DNA of 64,000 nucleotides, from contig NZ_JADOER010000013.1 of assembly GCF_018739865.1 (NCBI RefSeq), positions 62,001 to 126,000 on the forward strand, read 5' to 3'. Position 1 is the first letter of the stretch. The number at the start of each line of letters is the position of its first letter. Below are positions 53,471 to 61,717 of the stretch, in pieces. The notes below the pieces were generated by a model. That model did not search any database, had not been told where the DNA came from, and saw only the letters and a program-made list of their open reading frames with translations. Source of the stretch: Leptothoe kymatousa TAU-MAC 1615. Its GTDB lineage: Bacteria > Cyanobacteriota > Cyanobacteriia > Phormidesmidales > Phormidesmidaceae. A program made the translations under genes and the position numbers.

Positions 53471-53552
53471 TTCTTTCTGAAGGCTGGCTGAGAAGCTATG
53501 GAAAAAATCTTAAGGCTATTGATTGGTTTGCTCACAGCCTTTTCAAGATTCG

Positions 53553-53586
53553 TAATTGGGGCCCATGGGCTGATGGGCCCCAATTA
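53553..53586 (-). terminator. Terminator-like hairpin at end of guanidine operon
   Basis: TAATTGGGGCCCA (53553-53565) and its complement (53574-53586) form a 13-base stem with an eight-base loop. On the minus strand it follows the Rieske gene stop at 53621, so it may end the guanidine operon. Directly before it CCCCACCCACTAA, containing the stop codon, is duplicated in tandem (53608-53633 as read on the plus strand). Confidence 0.6.
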
Positions 53587-53620
53587 CTATGCCCCCATCT
53601 TTAGACCTTAGTGGGTGGGG

Positions 53621-54745
53621 TTAGTGGGTGGGGTTAGATGTTTGACTGATAAAATCCAAAATCAACTGTTGCTGATGTACGATTCGGGCTTCTAGCTGAT
53701 TTACGGGGCCAGGGGTGTAAGCCCCGCTAGCATAGCCCTTTTGAACATTTTCGGTAAGGATAATATCCTCCGATGTAAAGGCATCAAAATCAGCCTTTAG
53801 GGTAGCTATGGATGGGCTGAGCTCGGGAATGCCGTAGACTTCTGAGCGCAGTTCGCAGGTGTTGCTGGTCAAGGGGGCGATGTAGAGCCAGGCAAGCATC
53901 CCGTTGGGAAGACCCAGCAAATGGAGATTGGGGAAAATGCCATAGGTGAAGAATGCTGTCTGGCTTAGCTTTGGTAAATCGGGGAGGGCCGTATTTTCGG
54001 CTTGCCAATCGGGGGTGACTGGGGTGCGTAGACAGTTGGTGTAGGTTTCCAGGTGGTGTGAATAGTGTTTGATCGGCCCCTGGACTTTGTGGAGGGTATG
54101 GCGATGCGCGATCGCAACATGGTAATCACACAGGGTATTGTCGTGGAAGTTTTTCCAGTTGCAATTCACCACCTGGCGCTGGCTTAGCAACAACCGGGTT
54201 TGGCCTCGACGGTGGTGCCCCAAATGCTGGGGAATGCTGCCCAAAAAGTCATGGAGCGAGGGTGCATCATCGCTAAAACAAATAAACAGGAACCCACTCC
54301 AGGATTCCAGACGAATGGGTGAGAGGGGGTAATTTTCTGGCTTAAACGTATCTGAAAATTTTGGCTGGGCGGGGGCGCCCACCAGGTTGCCGTGCAAATC
54401 GTACACCCAGGCATGGTAGGGACACACCAGATGTTTTTGGCTGTGGATGCCGGTTTGGTTACACAGCAGCGACGCCCGATGGGGACACACATTATGGAAC
54501 GCTTTGAACTCACCGGGCCCCAAGCACGTAATCACCACCGGCTGCCCCACTACCTGCTTGGCCCACACCTGTCCCACTGCCAGTTGGGCACTATCACCAA
54601 TGTAGAGCCAGGTTTTTTGAAAAATATGTTTTTTCTCTATCGGCAACCAGGCCGGGTTGGTGTAATGATCCGCCCTGAGGAGGAAGTGGGCGGGTAAATC
54701 ACGCTGATTCACCAGTTGGGGGGATGGTTGTTGCTCCGCTAACAT
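53621..54745 (-). CDS. Rieske aromatic-ring-hydroxylating/N-demethylating oxygenase alpha subunit
   Basis: A 374-residue oxygenase with Rieske motif CPHR and CPYHAWVYDL, and a non-haem iron region NWKNFHDNTLCDYH-AIAH. The pattern resembles the choline/carnitine monooxygenase and methylamine-demethylase branch more than aromatic dioxygenases. It begins 27 bases after the importer ATPase gene and is probably the last gene of the guanidine operon. A natural idea is oxidative demethylation of methylguanidine or a related alkylguanidine before hydrolysis (inference, untested). Reductase partners are not adjacent; ferredoxin could serve. The stop codon is tandemly duplicated. Confidence 0.8.
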   Translation of the reverse strand: MLAEQQPSPQLVNQRDLPAHFLLRADHYTNPAWLPIEKKHIFQKTWLYIGDSAQLAVGQVWAKQVVGQPVVITCLGPGEFKAFHNVCPHRASLLCNQTGIHSQKHLVCPYHAWVYDLHGNLVGAPAQPKFSDTFKPENYPLSPIRLESWSGFLFICFSDDAPSLHDFLGSIPQHLGHHRRGQTRLLLSQRQVVNCNWKNFHDNTLCDYHVAIAHRHTLHKVQGPIKHYSHHLETYTNCLRTPVTPDWQAENTALPDLPKLSQTAFFTYGIFPNLHLLGLPNGMLAWLYIAPLTSNTCELRSEVYGIPELSPSIATLKADFDAFTSEDIILTENVQKGYASGAYTPGPVNQLEARIVHQQQLILDFISQTSNPTH

Positions 54746-54772
54746 TGCCCAGGTTCAAAAAAGGAGGACACA

Positions 54773-55543
54773 CTAAACGCTGGCCATATCGGGCTTACCC
54801 CGCAACAGGTCAGTGATTTCATGTTTATAGGCTTGAAACTGATGCTCTCGCTTCATGGCATAGGTGCGCTTGTCTGGCAGGTCCACGGTAATCTCGCGCT
54901 GAATGGTGCCGGGGCGAGCGGTCATGACATATACCCGCTGGGAGAGGAAAACGGCTTCTTCCACGTCGTGGGTGATCATTAAAATAGTGCAGCGGGTGCG
55001 CTTCCAAAGATCCAACAAAAATAGCTGCATGGCTTCTTTGGTTTGCACATCCAGGGCGCCAAAGGGTTCGTCCATCAGTAGAATTTTGGGGTGACAGGCC
55101 AGGGCACGTGCGATCGCAACCCGCTGCTTCATCCCCCCCGACAATTCCTTAGGCAGTGACTTAGCAAACTTAGTCAGACCCACCACATCCAAATAGTAGC
55201 TAGCCCGTTCCCGGCGCTGTTGCTTAGCCATGCCCTGTAGCTTCAGGCCAAACTCCACATTTTGCTGCACCGTCATCCAAGGGTAAAGGGTGTACTTCTG
55301 AAACACCATGCCCCGGTCAGCCCCAGGCCCCGTAACCCGCTCATAATCCACCGTAATCTCGCCACCGGTGGGGGTGTCTAGCCCAGCAACCAGGCGCAAC
55401 AAAGTTGACTTGCCCGAACCCGAGGCCCCCACGGCACACACCAGTTCACCGGTGTCCACATGCATATTGATGTCTTTCAGGGCCAAGAGCGGACCTTGTT
55501 CCGTTGGGAACTGCTTATATAGCTTAGAAATTTCAAGATGCAT
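54773..55543 (-). CDS. ABC importer ATPase (TauB/SsuB/NrtD-like)
   Basis: A 256-residue ATP-binding subunit: Walker A GASGSGKSTLL, signature LSGGMKQRVAIARALA, Walker B ILLMDEPFGALD and the H-loop ITHDVEEA. It lies two bases from the permease gene and belongs to the cluster gdmH-ghaA-ghaB-SBP-permease-ATPase, the same order I recall for Synechocystis sll1077-sll1082. Predicted to drive guanidinium uptake. Confidence 0.93.
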   Translation of the reverse strand: MHLEISKLYKQFPTEQGPLLALKDINMHVDTGELVCAVGASGSGKSTLLRLVAGLDTPTGGEITVDYERVTGPGADRGMVFQKYTLYPWMTVQQNVEFGLKLQGMAKQQRRERASYYLDVVGLTKFAKSLPKELSGGMKQRVAIARALACHPKILLMDEPFGALDVQTKEAMQLFLLDLWKRTRCTILMITHDVEEAVFLSQRVYVMTARPGTIQREITVDLPDKRTYAMKREHQFQAYKHEITDLLRGKPDMASV

Positions 55544-55545
55544 GA

Positions 55546-56400
55546 CTAATCAAACGCCCACTTACAACTGATTCTGAGCACCCAACGAAAGACCAAATCC
55601 AGGGCGAAGCCAATCACCCCCAGCATAATTAAGCAAGCAAAAATCTCATCGGTTTTGAAAAACCGCTGGGCCAACAAAATCCGTTTTCCCAGGCCTTCTT
55701 CCGCCGCCACCAGCTCAGCAATCACCACCAGGTTCCAAGAGGCGGCAACGTTAATGCGAAACGTATCAATAATATTGGGAATAACATAGGGCATAATCAC
55801 CGACCTCAGCACCTGCCAGCGATTCCCCCCCAACGTATATGTGGTCTCAATCAGATCCTTGGGAACAAATTTCACCGCATCCATAATCATTAGGGTGTTA
55901 TAGAATACGGTGCCAATAAAAATAAGGGCGATTTTGGGTTCTTCATTCAGACCCAAATAAATGATCAAAAGCGGAATAAATGCCGGGGCCGGCATATACC
56001 GCAGAATGCCAATAATCGGCTCCATCATGGCGCGAATACTGGCAAAGGCCCCCATGCTAATGCCCAGGGGCACCGACACAATGGCCGCCAGGGTAAACCC
56101 GACGGCCACCCGTCCAAAGCTGGCCAGAATATCTTGAGTGACAAATCCTTTTTCCCACAGCCGTTGAAATGCGACCGTCACATCCTGGGGGCTAGGCAAG
56201 AACTTCGGATTCACGTCCGCATAGTTGGACGCCAGCCACCACACCGTTAGGGGCACCACCACCGAAACCGCAATCAGCAACCAGTTAAGATTATCGGGAA
56301 TATCTTCTGCAATACGCCAAAAAACAGTGGGCTTAAGGCTTTTAGTCGTTGGCTGAAACTCGTCTAGTTCGGACGCCTGGGTCATTTTTCTAAGACGCAT
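55546..56400 (-). CDS. ABC importer permease (TauC/SsuC/NrtB-like)
   Basis: A 284-residue membrane protein with about six spans and the EAA-type cytoplasmic loop read as TTYTLGGNRWQVLRSVIMP. ATG at 56400 is chosen over an upstream frame that runs through a 26-base palindrome; ATG at 56385 is also possible. It is the membrane subunit of the predicted guanidinium importer. The gap to the substrate-binding protein gene holds that palindrome, which could lower permease expression relative to the binding protein. Confidence 0.9.
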   Translation of the reverse strand: MRLRKMTQASELDEFQPTTKSLKPTVFWRIAEDIPDNLNWLLIAVSVVVPLTVWWLASNYADVNPKFLPSPQDVTVAFQRLWEKGFVTQDILASFGRVAVGFTLAAIVSVPLGISMGAFASIRAMMEPIIGILRYMPAPAFIPLLIIYLGLNEEPKIALIFIGTVFYNTLMIMDAVKFVPKDLIETTYTLGGNRWQVLRSVIMPYVIPNIIDTFRINVAASWNLVVIAELVAAEEGLGKRILLAQRFFKTDEIFACLIMLGVIGFALDLVFRWVLRISCKWAFD

Positions 56401-56425
56401 ATATATAAACAGACCGGATGCCTGG

Positions 56426-56451
56426 TCGGGGCATGCCATGGCATGCCCCGA
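56426..56451. repeat. 26-bp perfect palindrome between importer genes
   Basis: The two 13-base halves (TCGGGGCATGCCA and its complement) meet without a spacer. It lies between the substrate-binding protein stop (56462) and the permease start (56400). Intercistronic hairpins at this place in ABC operons commonly raise binding-protein mRNA over permease mRNA. Confidence 0.7.
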
Positions 56452-56461
56452 CGGAAACTAT

Positions 56462-57508
56462 CTAAGACCCCTCTGCATAGGCTTTAACAAAACTGTCATC
56501 CAAGATGGCCCCGAGATCGTCGGGCCCCGCTTCGATAAAGCCCACATCCACCATAAAGTCATTCATCTTTTGAGACGCGAAGGGCATATGTTTCATGCCA
56601 TCCCCGGCGCTAAAGGCTTCCAAGTTCTCTTCAACGGTGAAAATCCGAGTGCCTGCTTTAAAGTTTTCGTATTCTTCAACAGTTACCCCCGAGCGAGCGG
56701 CCATGATTTTGTTGGATTCCTCTGGATTTTTAGCGATGTAATCTAACGTCGCAAACCAGGTATTGACCATCGCTTGAACTTGTTCAGGCTGTTCATCAAT
56801 CACCTTTTGGCTCATGACCAACAGGTCAGGAATCGCCCCAGGGTAATCCTTCGACGACAATAGCTCTTTACTGCCTTCTCGCTCCAGGGCAATCCCCCAA
56901 AAGGGAGGCCATGCGGCAACGGCATCCACCTGTCCAGAAGCAAAAGCAGCGGCAGCAGCCCCCGTTTCTAAATTCTTGATCGTAATGTCCGAGCGAGACA
57001 TACCCGCATCTTCCAAGGCCTGGGTAAGCATAAAGTCGCCCACCACCCCTTCTTCTAGGGCAACGGTTTTACCCTTTAGATCGGCAACGCTATTAATCCC
57101 CTCGGCGACAATAACTTTGTCATTCCCGGCAGAGTTATCGTTCACCAACACAGCCACTTCCCCATTGGCGGCATCGGCGGCAAACGAAATCGTATCGTTC
57201 AGGGTCTGCCCATTGCCATCCAGCTGCCCAGCGGCAAAGGCTTCCATGGATGCCAAGTAGCCATCAAACCACTTGAGCTCCACATTAGCCCCATTCTCCG
57301 CAAACAGTCCTTTCTCTTCGGCAACTGCCCAGGGTAACCAACCAGGCCAGTTGCTATACCCAATGACTAACGGTGCTGCATCTGCTGCGGCAACCTCAGG
57401 AGCCGACGGTTCTGAGCCGGTTTCCGGTGCATTACTGGCACAGCCCACAGCAACCACTAAACCAAAGGCAAAGGCCAGGCAGGTAGATAAAAATCGTTGT
57501 CGTCGCAT
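56462..57508 (-). CDS. ABC importer substrate-binding lipoprotein, predicted guanidinium-binding
   Basis: A 348-residue NrtA/TauA/SsuA-like binding protein. MRRQRFLSTCLAFAFG ends in the lipobox VAVGC, so it is lipid-anchored. The ATG at 57508 is preferred over 57520 because GAGG lies six bases upstream of it. YSNWPGWLPWAVAEEKGLFA is the typical start of the mature domain, and the aromatic residues there could make a cage for a cation. Genomic position after gdmH and the maturation genes supports guanidinium as ligand; this remains a prediction. Confidence 0.88.
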   Translation of the reverse strand: MRRQRFLSTCLAFAFGLVVAVGCASNAPETGSEPSAPEVAAADAAPLVIGYSNWPGWLPWAVAEEKGLFAENGANVELKWFDGYLASMEAFAAGQLDGNGQTLNDTISFAADAANGEVAVLVNDNSAGNDKVIVAEGINSVADLKGKTVALEEGVVGDFMLTQALEDAGMSRSDITIKNLETGAAAAAFASGQVDAVAAWPPFWGIALEREGSKELLSSKDYPGAIPDLLVMSQKVIDEQPEQVQAMVNTWFATLDYIAKNPEESNKIMAARSGVTVEEYENFKAGTRIFTVEENLEAFSAGDGMKHMPFASQKMNDFMVDVGFIEAGPDDLGAILDDSFVKAYAEGS

Positions 57509-57589
57509 TACGTACCTCATAAACTGAAAAAATCGTTGAACATTTTTGCAAGCTAGTAGTTGTTCTGTTTTATACAGGACTTAAGATCG

Positions 57590-58282
57590 TCATACTGTGA
57601 GCTGTAAACGGTTTGATTGAACAGTCACTGCTTGCTGCAGCCAGTTACACCACGCATCTAGCCCTTCCCCTGTCTTTGCAGACACATGGAAGATGGCCAC
57701 CGTGGGATTAATTTGCCGAACATTGGCCTCAATTTGGGCAAGGTCAACGTCCAAATGGGGCACTAAATCGGTTTTCGTAATTAACAAACAGTCCGCTTCT
57801 CGAAACATCACCGGATACTTAAGCGGTTTATCCTCCCCTTCGGTAACACTGAGCAAGGCGACCTTAGCATGCTCTCCCACTTCAAATTCAGCCGGACAGA
57901 CTAAATTTCCAACGTTTTCAACGACTACCAAGTCCAGGCTCTGTGGATCGTGTTGCTGCAGCTGTTGAATCCCGCCAGCAACCATTTTTGAATCTAGATG
58001 ACAGGAGCGACCGGTGTTGATGGCGACGACGGGAACACCGTGTTGACGCAGGCGTTCCGCATCTAATTCAGTGGTCATATCGCCTTCAATGACGGCAACT
58101 TGGAGATTCTCTAGGCTTTTGAGGGTGGCTTCTAAAAGTTGAGTTTTACCCGCCCCTGGGCTACTCATCAGGTTGATACAGGTAATGCCCCATTGATCAA
58201 AGTGGGCGCGGTTATGGTCTGCCCCCCGTTGATTGGCATGGAGCAGGTTCATTTCGATGGCGGCGTCAAAGGTTTGGTGCAT
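57590..58282 (-). CDS. ghaB: HypB-like GTPase, guanidine hydrolase accessory protein
   Basis: A 230-residue GTPase with P-loop [50 protein letters not shown] and the base-recognition motif ITKTDLVP. HypB proteins deliver nickel to hydrogenase; no hydrogenase is in this window, and the place beside gdmH indicates the GhaB role of nickel delivery to guanidine hydrolase. The start at 58282 ([18 protein letters not shown]) is preferred: upstream in-frame codons fall in a repeated palindrome. The histidine-rich nickel-storage N-terminus of some HypB proteins is absent. Confidence 0.88.
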   Translation of the reverse strand: MHQTFDAAIEMNLLHANQRGADHNRAHFDQWGITCINLMSSPGAGKTQLLEATLKSLENLQVAVIEGDMTTELDAERLRQHGVPVVAINTGRSCHLDSKMVAGGIQQLQQHDPQSLDLVVVENVGNLVCPAEFEVGEHAKVALLSVTEGEDKPLKYPVMFREADCLLITKTDLVPHLDVDLAQIEANVRQINPTVAIFHVSAKTGEGLDAWCNWLQQAVTVQSNRLQLTV

Positions 58283-58291
58283 ATTGGAGAC

Positions 58292-58341
58292 GGTGGGCAT
58301 GGCCCACCGGGCAATGGGTAACGGGGTGGGCATGGCCCACC
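58292..58341. repeat. Two copies of a palindromic 17-mer between ghaA and ghaB
   Basis: GGTGGGCATGGCCCACC occurs at 58292-58308 and 58325-58341. Each copy is itself a near-perfect palindrome. They lie in the gap between ghaA's stop (58362) and ghaB's start (58282), and could form intercistronic hairpins. Confidence 0.75.
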
Positions 58342-58361
58342 TCTGCAAAATAATGGCCATT

Positions 58362-58715
58362 TCAAGCCGCAACGCATTCCAGTCGGTCAATTTTCAATTC
58401 GCGGCCGGAGCGGATGTCTTCCATGGGGCTATGGCAGCTGGGACAGGCATATTGGCTGCCCAGCTCCGGCTGATAGTCGGCATGGCAGGTGTGGCAGTGG
58501 GCCACCAAGGGCACATCTTTGATCGCTAGCTCCGCCCCATCGAGGAAGGTGCCCTGGGTTTGCACATCAAAGGCAAACTGTAGGCTAGCGGGTTCTACAC
58601 AGGTAAAGGTGCCAACAATCAGGTGAACTTTTTGAACCGTCGGTTTTTCTGGCTGTGCATCCCACCAGTCTCGAATTGTGCCAATTAAGGCTTTGGTCAT
58701 ATCGGTTTCGTGCAT
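58362..58715 (-). CDS. ghaA: HypA-like nickel metallochaperone, guanidine hydrolase accessory protein
   Basis: A 117-residue protein beginning [10 protein letters not shown], whose His2 is the nickel ligand of HypA proteins (MHE start). A structural zinc site is given by CHTC and CPSC (about 74-77 and 90-93). It is HypA-like and lies between gdmH (13-base gap) and ghaB. Its role would be to supply Ni2+ to GdmH together with GhaB, as known for the GhaA/GhaB pair. Confidence 0.88.
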   Translation of the reverse strand: MHETDMTKALIGTIRDWWDAQPEKPTVQKVHLIVGTFTCVEPASLQFAFDVQTQGTFLDGAELAIKDVPLVAHCHTCHADYQPELGSQYACPSCHSPMEDIRSGRELKIDRLECVAA

Positions 58716-58728
58716 GATTCACCGTCCC

Positions 58729-59907
58729 CTACTGCCAGCCACTGCCAACATCCATATTGGCTTCGGCATGGATGTAATCTGGGGTACTGCTGCGGGGCAG
58801 CTGACCCGACTGCACCAGGTGGGCCATGGCATCGCAAATTACCCGGGTGGCCATCAGGGAGGTCATGTCGCTGATGTCGTAGGGGGGGGATACCTCTACA
58901 ATTTCTAGGCCACACACTGGGGCACTGCGAATGATTTTGCCTAGCAAATATAGGGCTTCCCGCGGCAACAACCCACCGGGTTCGGGCCAGCCGGTACCGG
59001 GGACAAATCCAGCATCGATACAGTCAATGTCGAAACTGATGTAGACGCAGTCGGTGCCGTCTAGGGCTCGCTCCAGGGCAAAGTCGGCGGCGGCATCCAG
59101 CCCCATTTCGGTAATGTCGGTGACGGTGAGGATGTTGGTGGCCCGCTCGCGACAGACTTTCACCCCCTGGCGAGGCACCTGCCAGCCGCCAATACCTAGC
59201 TGCACTAGGTTTTTGGCGGGGGCATTTTTCATATTGGTGGCATGGAACCAAGGACAGGTGTGCATGCGTTCGTCTAGATCGGTCTCTTGGGTATCCACAT
59301 GGCGATCGAAGTGGATGATGCCGACTTTTTTGTCGCCGAGATGGCGACATACGCCGCGCACGGTGGGGAACCCGATGGAATGGTCGCCACCGAGAATGAT
59401 GGGGAAGGCGCCGGAACTAAATACGTGGGCTACGCCTTTAGAAATTTGGTCAAAGGATTTTTCGTTGTTGGCGGGGATGGTGAAAATGTCCCCCACATCG
59501 CAGAGGGTAATTTGTTCGCGCAGGTCGATCCCCATTTCGAAGTTGTAGGGGGTGTAGAGGGCGGAAATGCGCCGGATGCCCTGGGGACCAAAGCGGGTGC
59601 CGGGGCGGTAGGTGGTACCGGAATCGTGGGGCACCCCCATAATGGCGATGTCGTAGTTGCCTACTTTGCGCACATCTTCAATGTAGGGGGCTTTGAGAAA
59701 GGTGTTGATGCCGGCATAGTGGGGCAGCTCGCCCCGGGAGAAGGTGGGAATGGTGCGATCGCGAATGCTGGCGGCGGCCTCCAGGCCATACTCTAACCCT
59801 TGGGAAACCTCCTGTTGCCAACCGGTGAGGGGAAGCTGAGCCTCCCGTTCCAAGGCACGATTTGCCTCGGAGTCAGCAGGATTACGAAATGTAGGCGTAT
59901 CACTCAT
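58729..59907 (-). CDS. gdmH: Nickel-dependent guanidine hydrolase GdmH
   Basis: A 392-residue ureohydrolase-fold enzyme hydrolysing guanidine to ammonia and urea. Metal motifs are ILGGDHSIGFP, IIHFDRHVDTQETD and YISFDIDCIDAGFVPGTGW. The DRHVDT (rather than DAHxD) motif, the roughly 70-residue N-terminal extension and the length match GdmH (Synechocystis Sll1077) rather than agmatinase. The neighbours seal the call: HypA/HypB-like nickel chaperones, an ABC importer and, upstream, a guanidine-I riboswitch. Older annotation would call it agmatinase. Confidence 0.92.
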   Translation of the reverse strand: MSDTPTFRNPADSEANRALEREAQLPLTGWQQEVSQGLEYGLEAAASIRDRTIPTFSRGELPHYAGINTFLKAPYIEDVRKVGNYDIAIMGVPHDSGTTYRPGTRFGPQGIRRISALYTPYNFEMGIDLREQITLCDVGDIFTIPANNEKSFDQISKGVAHVFSSGAFPIILGGDHSIGFPTVRGVCRHLGDKKVGIIHFDRHVDTQETDLDERMHTCPWFHATNMKNAPAKNLVQLGIGGWQVPRQGVKVCRERATNILTVTDITEMGLDAAADFALERALDGTDCVYISFDIDCIDAGFVPGTGWPEPGGLLPREALYLLGKIIRSAPVCGLEIVEVSPPYDISDMTSLMATRVICDAMAHLVQSGQLPRSSTPDYIHAEANMDVGSGWQ

Positions 59908-60030
59908 GATGTCGACGTGTAACGCTAAAAACTAAACGACAAAACCAACTCAATACGGAAAAGACCGTCAGGCTTTGGGATACTGCCGGCAAACCACAAG
60001 CCACCCACAGTAGCAAAAAGCAACAACATC

Positions 60031-60089
60031 AAAAGCCCGGAAGAAATCGCAGCAGGCAAAACCTGCAAAATGACTTCTCCCGGGCTTTT
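60031..60089 (-). terminator. Riboswitch expression-platform terminator
   Basis: On the minus strand AAAAGCCCGGGAGAA (60089-60075) pairs with TTCTTCCGGGCTTTT (60045-60031), with a nested GCAGG/CCTGC stem in the loop, then GATGTTG. The 5' half of this stem is also the conserved 3' part of the aptamer, so ligand binding would prevent the hairpin. Transcription into gdmH then proceeds. Confidence 0.85.
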
Positions 60090-60200
60090 ATCCCGCCGTG
60101 TACCAAAAAACTGGCGGCTTCTCTCGGACCAGACGATTAACACAAAAACAACCTATGAAAGGTGATCTACCGTTAAACCGGAACCCTAGAAACCTAATGT
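60074..60200 (-). promoter_or_regulatory. Guanidine-I (ykkC class) riboswitch
   Basis: Read on the minus strand, the conserved elements appear in order: CTAGGGTTCCGG (60189-60178), TCTGGTCCGAGAG, then ACACGGCGGGATAAAAGCCC and CGGGAGA ending near 60075. These match the consensus of the guanidine-I riboswitch, which activates transcription on guanidine binding. It ends 170 bases before the gdmH start and overlaps the terminator hairpin. Known function: genes behind it handle guanidine. Confidence 0.92.
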
Positions 60201-60213
60201 TGTCGTCGGGTTC

Positions 60214-60255
60214 AGTATTCACGGTTGCCCCCCTTCAGAAAGTATATTGTGCTAC
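60214..60255 (-). promoter_or_regulatory. Candidate NtcA-activated promoter of the guanidine operon
   Basis: GTA-N8-TAC at 60242-60255. On the minus strand AATACT (60219 to 60214) follows exactly 22 bases later, matching TATAAT at four of six positions. A start at about 60206 would place the riboswitch at the very 5' end of the transcript, which is where riboswitches usually lie. A random hit cannot be excluded. Confidence 0.5.
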
Positions 60256-60773
60256 CAAACAACACTTAAATAACAGAATATTTTTTGCAATCCAAAAAGA
60301 ATTATCGATAATTTAGCGACAAAATAGCGTGTATATTTTGTCAATCCTTTACCTGGAGACCCCAGGGTTTACGGCACTTTCATCAGCAATGATGGCCCCT
60401 AACCCCCCATAACTTCATCGTATTTTTGAGTTTTAGGCATCGTTCTCTGGGCAAAAAATATTGGAACCAAAATTACCCAGGGCGCCCCTTTGATGAACAA
60501 CTTTGAAGATGATGTAAAAACTTCGCAACAATATGTCAAAAAAAGCAGCATTATTCTTTTATTAATAAGGAAATCTGCTTTTACCTTTGGAAGGAGATCA
60601 TAAATAGAGCCATCGACGGTTCAACGTTCGAGTAAAGCTGGCAATTTGGTCTGGAAAAATAAAAAAGGGCAGATTACTATCTTTTTGGTACACTTTCATC
60701 TGTCGAATTTTGGATCCATAGCCAGGTTTACGGCTCGGTTCATCCTTGAAATCAGCAACTGCAAACCAGGGTC
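60256..60773. other. Intergenic region upstream of guanidine operon
   Basis: About 520 AT-rich bases between divergent genes. AATTATCGATAATT (60300-60313) is a perfect palindrome. GGTTTACGGC appears near 60368 and again near 60725. No gene is seen. Confidence 0.45.
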
Positions 60774-61115
60774 ATGAAAATAGCAATTAGCCCCGCCCGG
60801 TGGGTTAAGTCCACCTTAGTTAGCCTCATGGGTCTCGCCATCGTGTTCGGTGTTGGCCTATCCGCCGCACTGGCTGTACCTGCAGCGCCGGCCAATCAGG
60901 AGCTGGAGGCCCAGGCCCTACCGATTCAGCCTGAACTAACCAACCCGGGTGAAATTCCCCTTGAAGAATTCCAGGCCCCACCCCAGATATCGGCCATAGA
61001 CTGGTTTGAGGAATTGGTGGCTACGGCGGAGTCCATTGAGCCTCAGGGCAATAGCTTAGACTCAATGCTCGATCAGTGGCTATCCACCGCAAAAACGATA
61101 TTTAACGGTAGCTGA
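60774..61115 (+). CDS. Small exported protein of unknown function
   Basis: A 113-residue protein with a signal peptide (STLVSLMGLAIVFGVGLSAALA, cleavage after ALA near residue 34). The mature part is short and acidic (ELEAQALPIQPE, IDWFEELVATAESIEP) and probably helical at the end. No motif or family was recognised. Its AT-rich upstream region shares no obvious promoter with the guanidine operon. Confidence 0.6.
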   Translation: MKIAISPARWVKSTLVSLMGLAIVFGVGLSAALAVPAAPANQELEAQALPIQPELTNPGEIPLEEFQAPPQISAIDWFEELVATAESIEPQGNSLDSMLDQWLSTAKTIFNGS

Positions 61116-61180
61116 GCGTTTCCGCTGGACCCTGTCCCCACATCAGCAAAACCGTCACTGCCTCTGGTGTTTTTCCAGTT

Positions 61181-61717
61181 ATGGGTTACTCCATTCGTTT
61201 GGCCACTGCCGCCGACATTGCCCATTTACCCCCAATTGAAAGGGCGGCGGCCCAACGATATTTGCCCTATTTGTCGCAGCTGGGTCTGACTCCAGAAAAC
61301 CTGGAAGACATTGTTCCCATTGATTTTCTGCACCGGGCTCAATGCCAACAGCATCTTTGGGTGGCGGTCTCGCCCTGGCCAAAGGATCCGCTACCCAAGG
61401 GGTTTGTGGTGGTGGAGCGTTTGGTTAATGGCTTTTTTGTGGTGGAGCTGGATGTGGCCCCCGGCTATGGGCGCCAAGGCATTGGCTCTGCTTTAATGAA
61501 GCACGTGATGGCCGCGGCCTGGGAGCAATCTTTATCGACGGTGACCCTGACCACATTTCGCCATGTGCCGTGGACGATTCCGTTTTACCGCCGCCTGGGG
61601 TTTGAAATTGTTGTTCCGGGCAACTACACTCCAAGCATTCGTGCCATTGTGAACCATGAAGAACGCCATGGTTTTCGTCGTCAGGTGCGCGTGGTAATGC
61701 AATGTCAGATTTCTTGA
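61181..61717 (+). CDS. GNAT family N-acetyltransferase
   Basis: A 178-residue acetyltransferase with the acetyl-CoA loop VAPGYGRQGIGSALMKHVM and RRLGFEIV. The overall layout is that of small-molecule or protein N-acetyltransferases. It overlaps the queG start by 16 bases, so the two are co-transcribed, but a functional link is not evident. Confidence 0.85.
   Translation: MGYSIRLATAADIAHLPPIERAAAQRYLPYLSQLGLTPENLEDIVPIDFLHRAQCQQHLWVAVSPWPKDPLPKGFVVVERLVNGFFVVELDVAPGYGRQGIGSALMKHVMAAAWEQSLSTVTLTTFRHVPWTIPFYRRLGFEIVVPGNYTPSIRAIVNHEERHGFRRQVRVVMQCQIS

Noticed and set aside
57590-58715. HypA/HypB as evidence for a nearby NiFe hydrogenase
   Set aside because: No hydrogenase or other hyp gene is present, and the gdmH and riboswitch context explains them.
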